This document shows, one piece after another, positions 1 to 6,350 of a stretch of DNA of 12,055 nucleotides. This stretch comes from DAOUBA01 sp034432855 (GTDB lineage: Bacteria > Chloroflexota > Anaerolineae > B4-G1), in assembly GCA_034432855.1 (NCBI GenBank), contig DAOUBA010000202.1, positions 1 to 12,055 of the forward strand. Reading direction: 5' to 3'. The stretch's first letter is position 1. Each line of letters opens with the position of its first letter. The notes beneath the pieces were generated by a model, which saw nothing but the letters and a program-made list of their open reading frames with translations, ran no database searches and was not told the DNA's origin. A program made the translations under genes and the position numbers.

Positions 1-1481
1 CAGGCGCCGTTCACCTGGATGGTGACCGTGCGCACGTCGTGGTTGCCATTCCGTAGCAGCACGTCAAGCGTGTGCGACTCGCTCACACAGGGACAGGTCT
101 GGTGGGAGCCGATGCCCGGCGTTCCCACCCCATCGAAGAAGACGGCCTGGACGTTGGCGGTCTCCCAGTGGATGGTGGTGCAATTCCCCGCTTGCACGGT
201 GGTGGCGTCGGCCCAGAACGCAATATGAGGGGTTGGGGTGGGAGTTGAGGTGGGGGTTGGTGGGGTGGTTGGTTGGTTAGTTAGTTGGTTGGTTGGTTGG
301 TTAGTTGGTTGGTTGGTTAGTTGGTTAGTTGGTTGGTTGGTGGATTGGTGGGTTGGCGTAGGTGTGATGCTGGGTGTCGGTGTAGCAGTAGGGAGGCCGG
401 TTGGGGCCGTTGGGTAAGCGGGGATGGTAGGTGGGGAGGTGGCAGTAGGCGCCACGGATCCGCTCGAAGGGGGGAGCAGCAGGAGGAGTATGGCGGCGCC
501 AGCGAGCAGGATCATTGCCCCGCCGCCGAGCGTCAGAAACCAGAAGGCAGTGCTTTGCCCAAGCAAGCCTCCTCCGCCTCGTCCGCCGGGCATTCCACCG
601 CCTCTGCCCGGGGGAAGGACCTGCCGGATAGCCTCAGGACCTGGGCCTGCTTGCCCTGGGTAGGGAGCGGACTCTGGCGGCGGAAGGTGCTGCAATCGTG
701 CGAGGAAGCGCGTGTATAATGTGGGCGGCGGAAAGACGGGAGCCAGGCAAGCCAGCAGGCTGGCGACGGCCAACAGATCGCGTTGCTTCTTCTGGCAGAC
801 GGGACAGGCAGCGATGTGCGCCTTGACCCGCTTGCGGCTGGCGCTATCTAACTCCCCGTCCACGTAAGCGGAGAGCAGATCGTCCAATCCCTGACAGGCC
901 AGCCGTCCCTCTTCTGCCATCACCTGTATCCCGTATAGGTCGCGGAACTGCATGCGGGCGCGGTGGAGCGTGACCCGCACGTTATCGAGCGAGATGCCCA
1001 GCGCGGCAGCGATCTCGTCATAGGCCAACCCTTCCAGTTCGCGCAGGACGAGAATCTGGCGGTAGGCGTCCGGCAACCGGTGGAGCGTGCGCCACACGGC
1101 GGCGCGCACCTCTTTCAGGCGGGCCTGCTGTTCGGGATCTCCCTCGCGCCGTTGGTCGGCGGGTTCGGGTGCTGTGGTTTCGCCGCCGTCCCAATCGGGG
1201 AGCGGGAACGTGTCGCGGTAGCGGCGCAGGCCGTCGAGCGCCAGGTTGCCGGCGATGCGGTAGATCCACGATTTGAAATCGTAGGGCGGTCCCAGGCGGC
1301 CCAGGTGCTGATGCGCCTGGATGAACGCCTCTTGCGTCAGGTCTTCGGCCCAGGTGCGCTCGCCCACCATACGGTAGAGGTAGCCATAGATGCGGCCCTC
1401 GTAGCGCGTGAACAATTCCGCAAATGCGGTTTTGTCTCCGCGTTGTGCTTGACGTACCAATTGCTCGTCGGGCGCCTTCAT
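1..1481 (-). CDS. ECF sigma factor fused to zinc-finger anti-sigma region, membrane helix and Ig-like sensor domain (3' end outside window)
   Basis: I translated the minus strand from ATG at 1481-1479 and found no stop through position 3: at least 493 residues, open at the left edge. Residues about 10-85 form sigma region 2 (AEDLTQEAF, then FKSWIYRIAGNLALD). Residues about 125-180 form region 4 with its DNA-binding helix-turn-helix (RQILVLRELEGLAYDEIA, then ISLDNVRVTLHRAR). A zf-HC2-like anti-sigma motif follows, H222-x3-C226-x2-C229 after LLSAYVDGELD. A Gly/Pro-rich stretch leads to a membrane helix at about 313-336. A Thr/Pro/Asn/Gln linker (337-418) contains a tetranucleotide tract. From about 418 an Ig-like domain begins (IAFWADATTVQAGNCTTIHW) with Cys434, Cys463 and Cys465. 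An AGGAG site lies 11 nt before the start. Role inferred: a membrane-held sigma factor whose outer domain senses a signal and whose release activates transcription. The sigma and zinc-finger parts are secure; the sensing role is inference. Confidence 0.9.
   Translation of the reverse strand, partial: MKAPDEQLVRQAQRGDKTAFAELFTRYEGRIYGYLYRMVGERTWAEDLTQEAFIQAHQHLGRLGPPYDFKSWIYRIAGNLALDGLRRYRDTFPLPDWDGGETTAPEPADQRREGDPEQQARLKEVRAAVWRTLHRLPDAYRQILVLRELEGLAYDEIAAALGISLDNVRVTLHRARMQFRDLYGIQVMAEEGRLACQGLDDLLSAYVDGELDSASRKRVKAHIAACPVCQKKQRDLLAVASLLACLAPVFPPPTLYTRFLARLQHLPPPESAPYPGQAGPGPEAIRQVLPPGRGGGMPGGRGGGGLLGQSTAFWFLTLGGGAMILLAGAAILLLLLPPSSGSVAPTATSPPTIPAYPTAPTGLPTATPTPSITPTPTHQSTNQPTNQLTNQPTNQPTNQLTNQPTTPPTPTSTPTPTPHIAFWADATTVQAGNCTTIHWETANVQAVFFDGVGTPGIGSHQTCPCVSESHTLDVLLRNGNHDVRTVTIQVNGA
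267..338. repeat. Tetranucleotide microsatellite inside the sigma-fusion gene
   Basis: Eighteen uninterrupted tetranucleotide units on the plus strand, 13 GGTT and 5 AGTT. On the coding (minus) strand they read AACC and AACT. The tract is 72 nt, so it is in frame and encodes residues 382-405 as a repeating Asn-Gln-Pro/Leu-Thr pattern. Every TAA created by an AACT unit (plus-strand TTA at 277, 281, 301, 317 and 325) falls outside the used frame, and both other frames contain such stops. Confidence 0.95.
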
Positions 1482-1591
1482 GCTTGGGCCTACTCCTGTA
1501 ACGGCTGTGGTGTGGCGAATGTTACACCCAGGGGCTGCAAATGGAGTTGACGCTGCTATTAATTATACCTCAAAACGAGGGAGCCAGGTAG

Positions 1592-1619
1592 TTGCGGGCT
1601 GAGCCATTTTCAGTATAAT
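1592..1619 (+). promoter_or_regulatory. Candidate sigma-70 promoter for the M48 protease gene
   Basis: TTGCGG (1592-1597), a 16-nt spacer, then a perfect TATAAT (1614-1619). The -35 match is only partial. If used, transcription would start near 1626 and give a leader of about 170 nt containing both downstream inverted repeats. Confidence 0.4.
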
Positions 1620-1639
1620 CGTAAATCCGTTACGAGTGA

Positions 1640-1664
1640 AATTCTTGCACAATGGGCAAGAATT
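1640..1664. repeat. Perfect 9-bp inverted repeat (operator or leader hairpin)
   Basis: AATTCTTGC at 1640-1648 and GCAAGAATT at 1656-1664 are exact reverse complements separated by 7 nt. No T-run follows, so it is not a standard terminator. It lies about 20 nt after the candidate promoter of the M48 gene, a position that would suit an operator or an mRNA hairpin. Confidence 0.6.
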
Positions 1665-1683
1665 CCGGGCCGTCGCATCCATC

Positions 1684-1755
1684 TGCCACGAATGGCACGA
1701 ATTGACACGAATGGCCGGAAAATTTTAGTGAAATTTGTGTAATTCGTGGCAAAAG
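1684..1755. repeat. Interspersed repeat with about 9-nt periodicity, arms inverted
   Basis: The left half holds three CACGAAT-type units (from 1687, 1696 and 1706). The right half reads AATTTGTGT, AATTCGTGG, CAAAAG (1732-1755). The outer arms TGCCACGAAT (1684-1693) and ATTCGTGGCA (1742-1751) pair perfectly over 10 bp, so the element can fold into a long hairpin. Its right half resembles the block at 6104-6178, including the final GTGG-yAAAAG. Confidence 0.7.
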
Positions 1756-1797
1756 ACCTGTTTGGTTCCGGCTTGTCCGGGTTAGGGAGAATCTGCC

Positions 1798-3777
1798 GTG
1801 AAAAAGGCCTGCTTAATCCTCACCGTCTGTCTAGGTATCGTTGCTGCGTTCGCAGTCCCCGCGGCTGCTCGACGCAATCCGCAGCAGGAACCCCCTGGGC
1901 GTGACCCCGCCTTCGAGCAGGAGATCTATGACCGCCTGGCCGTGATCAACTCCGACGCCGTGTCCATCTTCCAAGAGGCCACCCGCGCGATGGACGCCGG
2001 CGATTGGGAGGTGGCAAAACAGGGTTTCGAGCAGGTACTCGGACTGGCCCCTGACTTTCCTGACGCGCTGCGACGGCTGAGTTACGTCGAACTGGCGTTG
2101 AACCACGTCGAGGTGGCTCTGGAGTACGCCAACCGCGCCTACGAGATTGACCCATCGCCTTACAACGAACTGGCTTTGGCGCGCGTCCTGCTGTCTACCG
2201 GCGATGCACGCGACGCGCAGGAAGGCCTGACCCACGCCGGTGCGGCGGCCGAGGCACTGCCGGACGACGCCGATGCCAACTTTATCCTGTTGTACGCCGG
2301 ATTGATAGGGGAAGATCTCGATGCCATTCGCCGGGCCAGCGCGGTGTTGGTGCGGGTGGCACCCGATGATCCATTCGGACACTATGGCGCCGGCATTGCG
2401 GCGGCCTACGACGGGAAATGGGAACAGGCTGAGCGTGAGTTGCTGTTGGCGCGCGACCTGGGCATGCCCGCCGAAGAAGTTCAGCATGTGCTCGATGCAG
2501 GAGTCTCGGCGCAGGCGCGCCAGCAACGCTGGCTGCGGCGTGGGGCCTACGTTGTGGGCGGCTGGCTGGCGGGCCTGGCGATTCTCTTCCCGGTGGGGTT
2601 GCTGTTGAGCCGTCTGACCCTGGCGGCCGTGCGTCGCCCCCAGCCGCCGGCCCAAAAGCGGGTGGGCCTGGCGGAGCGGCTTGTTCGTGCGGTCTATCGC
2701 GTTGTCATTGCCCTCACCTCGCTCTACTTCTACGTCTCGATCCCCTTCGTGATCGTGGCGGTGGTAGCGGGCACGGCGGGCATCATTTACTTTTTCTTGG
2801 CGTTGGGGCGCATCCCGTTGCAATTGACCGTGATGCTGGTTCTCGGCGCGCTATTCACCCTGTTTGCCATCCTGCGCAGTCTCTTTGTCCGCATCAAGGA
2901 CGAGGAGCCGGGTCGTCCGCTTTCGCGTGATGAGGCGTCGCAGTTGTGGTCACTGGCGGAGGAGGTGGCAGCGCGTGTCGGCACGCGCCCGGTGGACGCG
3001 ATCTATGCCACGCCTGCGCCGTCTGTCTCGGTCGTGGAGCGCGGCAGTCTGTGGCAAAAGTTGCGCGGCAAGGGCCGGCGTTGCCTGGTCTTGGGGCTGG
3101 GAGCGCTGCCGGGCTTGACTCAGGCTCAGTTGAAGGGTATCCTGGCGCACGAATACGGCCACTTTTCCAACCGCGATACCGCCGGCGGCAACCTGGCGCA
3201 CCAGGTGCAGGTCTCGATGCACCGGATGGCCTACGCTCTGGCAGCCAGCGGGCTGGCGCGCTGGTACAACCCGGCCTGGCTTTTCCTCAATGGCTTTAAC
3301 CGGCTCTTCGTGCGCATCACGCACGGCGCCTCGCGCCTGCAGGAAATCCTTGCCGACCGGCACGCGGCGCTGGCCTACGGCGTGCGCAACTTTGTAGAGG
3401 GTCTGAGACACATCGTTCGCCAGAGCCTCACGTTCGACGCGCTGGCGGGCATGGAGGTCAATCGCGCCATCGAGCAGAATCGTAGCCTGCAAAATCTGTA
3501 TACTCTGCCCACGACGATCCTGCCCGACACACTGCAGGCGCAGTTGGAGCAGAAGATAGACGAGGAAATGAAGCGCCCCACTTCCCCCTACGATAGCCAC
3601 CCGGCTTTCCAGGAGCGCATCAATCTGTTGCAGCAACTTGGGGCGACCGGTGAGGTGTGGGGTAGCCGGGAGCCGGCCTGGGACCTGTTGCCCGATGCCG
3701 CGCAGTTGCAGGCCGAGATGACTGTTTTGGTCCAGGACCACGTGCGACGACAACGCGCCGGCCGACCTGTCCGTTGA
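1798..3777 (+). CDS. TPR-containing M48 family zinc metalloprotease (659 aa)
   Basis: GTG start with AGGGAGA 7 nt upstream. A signal peptide (MKKACLILTVCLGIVAAF, cleavage near AAA) leads into a helical region with TPR character (about 40-235; for example AMDAGDWEVAKQGFEQVLGL and VALEYANRAYEIDP). Membrane helices follow at about 249-274, 305-333 and 340-365. The protease domain has the zinc motif H451-E-Y-G-H455 and a downstream E516-x3-D520 (EILAD), as in M48 (HtpX/Ste24/BepA-like) peptidases, where Glu516 would be the third zinc ligand. BepA-type proteins carry the TPR after the protease; here it comes first and precedes the helices, so it probably faces outside. Likely role: quality control of exported or membrane proteins. 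The gene ends 3 nt from the convergent aldo/keto reductase gene. The peptidase call is secure; the substrate is unknown. Confidence 0.9.
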   Translation: MKKACLILTVCLGIVAAFAVPAAARRNPQQEPPGRDPAFEQEIYDRLAVINSDAVSIFQEATRAMDAGDWEVAKQGFEQVLGLAPDFPDALRRLSYVELALNHVEVALEYANRAYEIDPSPYNELALARVLLSTGDARDAQEGLTHAGAAAEALPDDADANFILLYAGLIGEDLDAIRRASAVLVRVAPDDPFGHYGAGIAAAYDGKWEQAERELLLARDLGMPAEEVQHVLDAGVSAQARQQRWLRRGAYVVGGWLAGLAILFPVGLLLSRLTLAAVRRPQPPAQKRVGLAERLVRAVYRVVIALTSLYFYVSIPFVIVAVVAGTAGIIYFFLALGRIPLQLTVMLVLGALFTLFAILRSLFVRIKDEEPGRPLSRDEASQLWSLAEEVAARVGTRPVDAIYATPAPSVSVVERGSLWQKLRGKGRRCLVLGLGALPGLTQAQLKGILAHEYGHFSNRDTAGGNLAHQVQVSMHRMAYALAASGLARWYNPAWLFLNGFNRLFVRITHGASRLQEILADRHAALAYGVRNFVEGLRHIVRQSLTFDALAGMEVNRAIEQNRSLQNLYTLPTTILPDTLQAQLEQKIDEEMKRPTSPYDSHPAFQERINLLQQLGATGEVWGSREPAWDLLPDAAQLQAEMTVLVQDHVRRQRAGRPVR

Positions 3778-3780
3778 TGG

Positions 3781-4779
3781 TTACCGCTTCGCCCCCTGAT
3801 ACACGACCCCCTGCCGCTCCTCGCTGCGGTCGGTCGCCGGCGGCGGCTCGATGGATAAGGCCGCAATTTCCGCCCGCCATTCCGGCGCTATGACCACTTC
3901 TGCCGCCGCAAGTGACGCATCCAATTGCTCGAGACTGCGCGCCCCGATGATCGGCGCCGTAACGGCCGGGTGCGTCATCACCCAGGCTACCGCCAAGGTC
4001 GCCGGATGCAGGCCGTGCTCGCGCGCGTGCGCGGCGAAGCGTTCGGCAATCTCGTAGTAGGCCGGCTCGCCGTAGCGTTTCACGTACATCTCGTTTTCCA
4101 CCAGCCGTCCCTTCTCCGGCTTGCGCCCTAAGCCGTATTTGCCGCTCAACAATCCCCCGCCCAGGGGACTGTAGGTGATCACACCCAGCCCTTCCGCCTG
4201 CGCCAGCGGCAGGATTTCGACCTCGGCCTGGCGCTTGACCAGGTTGTACATCGGCTGGATGCAGGCAAAGCGCGCCAGCCCTTCCCGCGCCGCAATCCCC
4301 AGCGCCGTAGCGATCTGCCAGGCGGCCCAGTTGCTCACCCCCGTGTAGAGCACCTTGCCCTGATGCACCAGATCGTCCAGCGCGCGCAATGTCTCCTCCA
4401 TCGGCGTATCGGGATCGAAGCGGTGCACAAAGTAGAGGTCCAGCCGGTCGGTGTTCAACCGCCTGAGGCTGGCCTCGACGGCGCGCATGATATGGCGGCG
4501 CGAGAGGCCCTGCGCGTTAACGTCCTTGCCCGCCGCAAAGCCGACCTTGGACGTGATGACGACCTCGTCCCGGCAGTCTTTGATCAGCCGCCCCAGGATC
4601 TCCTCCGAGCGGCCGCCGGCATAGACGTCCGCGCAGTCGAAAAAGTTGATGCCCGCCTCGCGGCAGCGGTGAAACATCGCCGCCGCCGTCTCTTCGCCCG
4701 TGTCTCCGCCGAACGACATTGTCCCGAAACACAGGCGCGAGACCTTTACCCCCGTTTGTCCCAGGATGCGGTATTCCAT
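3781..4779 (-). CDS. Aldo/keto reductase (332 aa)
   Basis: Full-length NAD(P)H-dependent oxidoreductase of the aldo/keto reductase superfamily, a TIM-barrel enzyme that reduces aldehydes or ketones in the cytosol. The catalytic tetrad is visible: Asp48 and Tyr53 in FFDCADVYAGGRSEEILG, Lys78 in VVITSKVGF, and His119 in DLYFVHRFD. C-terminal cofactor-binding features (APIIGARSLEQLDASL) are present. ATG at 4779 is preceded by AAGGAGA with about 5 nt spacing. The gene lies 21 nt downstream of the MFS transporter gene on the same strand, so the two are probably co-transcribed. The transporter might move a substrate or product of the reductase, but nothing in the sequence names it. Confidence 0.92.
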   Translation of the reverse strand: MEYRILGQTGVKVSRLCFGTMSFGGDTGEETAAAMFHRCREAGINFFDCADVYAGGRSEEILGRLIKDCRDEVVITSKVGFAAGKDVNAQGLSRRHIMRAVEASLRRLNTDRLDLYFVHRFDPDTPMEETLRALDDLVHQGKVLYTGVSNWAAWQIATALGIAAREGLARFACIQPMYNLVKRQAEVEILPLAQAEGLGVITYSPLGGGLLSGKYGLGRKPEKGRLVENEMYVKRYGEPAYYEIAERFAAHAREHGLHPATLAVAWVMTHPAVTAPIIGARSLEQLDASLAAAEVVIAPEWRAEIAALSIEPPPATDRSEERQGVVYQGAKR

Positions 4780-4800
4780 CGCGTCTCCTTGTGTTGATGA

Positions 4801-6057
4801 TTAGGGATTGGGGGCTTCCCGCTCACCAATCGCCGATCCTTTTCGCGGCATGGCGAATATCATCAGCAGCGCCGCAACGAGCGCCAGCGTCCCGCCGAAG
4901 AGGAACGGCGCCGGCGCCCCCAGCCAGTCCCACAGCGCGCCGGCGATGACCGACGCGCACAGATCGAGCAGGCCGACGATCAGACTGTAGGTGCCATAAG
5001 CCGTGCCGCGCAGTTCCGGCGGCACCAGGTCGGCCACCAGCGCCTTCGTCGTGCCGTAAGCGGTGGCATAGTACAGCCCGTAGAGCGCGTACAGCCCCCA
5101 GATGTGCCATCCCGTGCGTGCCAACCCGAACCCGGCGTAGACGACGGCGTAGAACAGCCACCCGCCGGCGATAAGCCGCCGCCTTCCGACGCGATCCGAG
5201 AATGACCCGGCGGGGGTGCTGATGAGCGTGTAGACCAGGTTGAACAGCAAGAGCGCGCCCAATACGCCGATGGCGCTCAGGCCGGCGTCCTGCGCCCGCA
5301 GCACCAGGAAGGCATCGGACGAGTTGCCCAGTTCGAACAATCCACACGTCAGCATCAGAAGGGCGAATGGTCTGCCCAGCCCCCTGAGGGAAATCCGTGG
5401 GCGCTCGTCCGTCTTGGTGACCGGTACGTCTTGCGCACCGACCGCCAGCGAGAGCACGGCCAGTGCTGCCGGAACGAGACTGACGAGCACAATAGTCTGG
5501 AAGGTGCTCAGGTTCAGCCCTACTGCGCCGCGCTGCATCAGCCAGATCACGCCCAGCGAGAGGAGCAGCCCCAGGAACGCCCCGCCGGTATCGGCGGCGC
5601 GGTGGAAGCCGAAGGCCAATCCGCGCTGGCTCTCATCAATGCTATCGGCCACCAGCGCGTCGCGTGGTGCAGTGCGAATCCCCTTACCTACCCGGTCGGT
5701 CCAGCGTGCCACCGCGACGGCCCACCAGGTGTCGGCGAAGTAGAAGAGCGGCCTGGAGAGCGCCGAAAGTCCATACCCGGCAACGGCCAGCCACTTGCGT
5801 GCCCGCAGCCTATCCGAAAGCCAGCCGGAAAAGACCTTGAGCAGGCTGGCGATGCCCTCGGCAACCGACTCTAGCACGCCGATGGCCGTCTTGCTCACGC
5901 CCAACGTCGCCAGCACGAGCGGCAGCACGTTGAGCACCATCTCGCTCGAAACATCCATCAGGAAACTGGTCAGGCTCGTCGCCCAGACGTTGCGCGGCAG
6001 TGCGCGCAATCCGGTCCTGTGTGAAGCATCGGTTGAGTGTTCTGTCATCTTTGCCAT
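4801..6057 (-). CDS. Major facilitator superfamily transporter (418 aa)
   Basis: A polytopic membrane protein with the hydrophobic pattern of a 12-helix MFS permease. The conserved loop motif between helices 2 and 3 is visible (GWLSDRLRARKWL, about 78-90), with its second-half counterpart (GSFSDRVGRRRL). A further signature, DRVGKGIRTAPRDALVAD (121-138), occurs in a branch of putative drug or metabolite efflux carriers. The start is uncertain: ATG at 6057 has only an A/G-rich stretch upstream and no clear ribosome site, and ATG at 6048 (three residues later) is a close alternative. It is the first gene of a probable two-gene minus-strand unit with the aldo/keto reductase. Substrate and direction cannot be read from the sequence. 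Confidence 0.9.
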   Translation of the reverse strand: MAKMTEHSTDASHRTGLRALPRNVWATSLTSFLMDVSSEMVLNVLPLVLATLGVSKTAIGVLESVAEGIASLLKVFSGWLSDRLRARKWLAVAGYGLSALSRPLFYFADTWWAVAVARWTDRVGKGIRTAPRDALVADSIDESQRGLAFGFHRAADTGGAFLGLLLSLGVIWLMQRGAVGLNLSTFQTIVLVSLVPAALAVLSLAVGAQDVPVTKTDERPRISLRGLGRPFALLMLTCGLFELGNSSDAFLVLRAQDAGLSAIGVLGALLLFNLVYTLISTPAGSFSDRVGRRRLIAGGWLFYAVVYAGFGLARTGWHIWGLYALYGLYYATAYGTTKALVADLVPPELRGTAYGTYSLIVGLLDLCASVIAGALWDWLGAPAPFLFGGTLALVAALLMIFAMPRKGSAIGEREAPNP

Positions 6058-6103
6058 TCTTTTCGGCCTGAAGTGCCCTGCCTGTTGTTCACAGCACCGT
6101 CAA

Positions 6104-6178
6104 CCTTTGTGTCCTTCGTGTCCTTTGTGTCCTTTGTGGTTAAAACCTTTGTGCCCTTCGTGTCCTTTGTGGTAAAAG
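6104..6178. repeat. 9-nt periodic interspersed repeat block
   Basis: Nonamers CCTTTGTGT, CCTTCGTGT, CCTTTGTGT, CCTTTGTGG then TTAAAA (6104-6145), followed by a second round CCTTTGTGC, CCTTCGTGT, CCTTTGTGG then TAAAAG (6146-6178). The element therefore has a nonamer consensus CCTTyGTGk and a closing A-rich hexamer. It is related in form to the right half of the element at 1684-1755. Confidence 0.85.
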
Positions 6179-6236
6179 AATGAAACTCTGTGGCCGTATG
6201 AAGTAATTATAGCCCCGGATTGACGCAGAGCAAATC

Positions 6237-6300
<64 letters not shown>

Positions 6301-6301
6301 A

Positions 6302-6330
6302 TTGACACCTTTCCCCGTTCCTGCTAAACT
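6302..6330 (+). promoter_or_regulatory. Sigma-70 promoter of the glycosidase gene
   Basis: Perfect TTGACA (6302-6307), a 17-nt spacer, TAAACT (6325-6330). The predicted start near 6337 leaves only about 14 nt of leader, so the GGAGG site (6339-6343) is almost at the 5' end. ATG follows at 6351. Confidence 0.8.
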
Positions 6331-6350
6331 GGGAATCGGGAGGTGCGACG

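Larger units (their letters stand above)
1482..1797. other. Divergent intergenic region between the sigma-fusion gene and the M48 protease gene
   Basis: A 316-nt non-coding stretch. It holds the AGGAG ribosome site of the minus-strand gene (1497-1493), a minus-strand TATAAT (1567-1562) with no good -35, a plus-strand TATAAT (1614-1619), a 9-bp inverted repeat (1640-1664) and an interspersed-repeat hairpin (1684-1755). No credible gene was seen in it. Confidence 0.7.

Noticed and set aside
267..338. CRISPR-like array
   Set aside because: Units are 4 nt with no spacers, and the tract lies in frame inside a gene.
963..1550. 195-codon open frame on the plus strand
   Set aside because: It is antisense to the sigma regions, which have strong family matches on the minus strand; its translation resembles no protein.
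1831..2823. 330-codon open frame on the minus strand across the TPR part of the protease gene
   Set aside because: High-GC shadow of a gene with clear signal peptide, TPR and HEYGH motifs.
4363..4797. 144-codon open frame on the plus strand opposite the aldo/keto reductase
   Set aside because: Antisense to a gene with all four catalytic residues; no ribosome site or family features.
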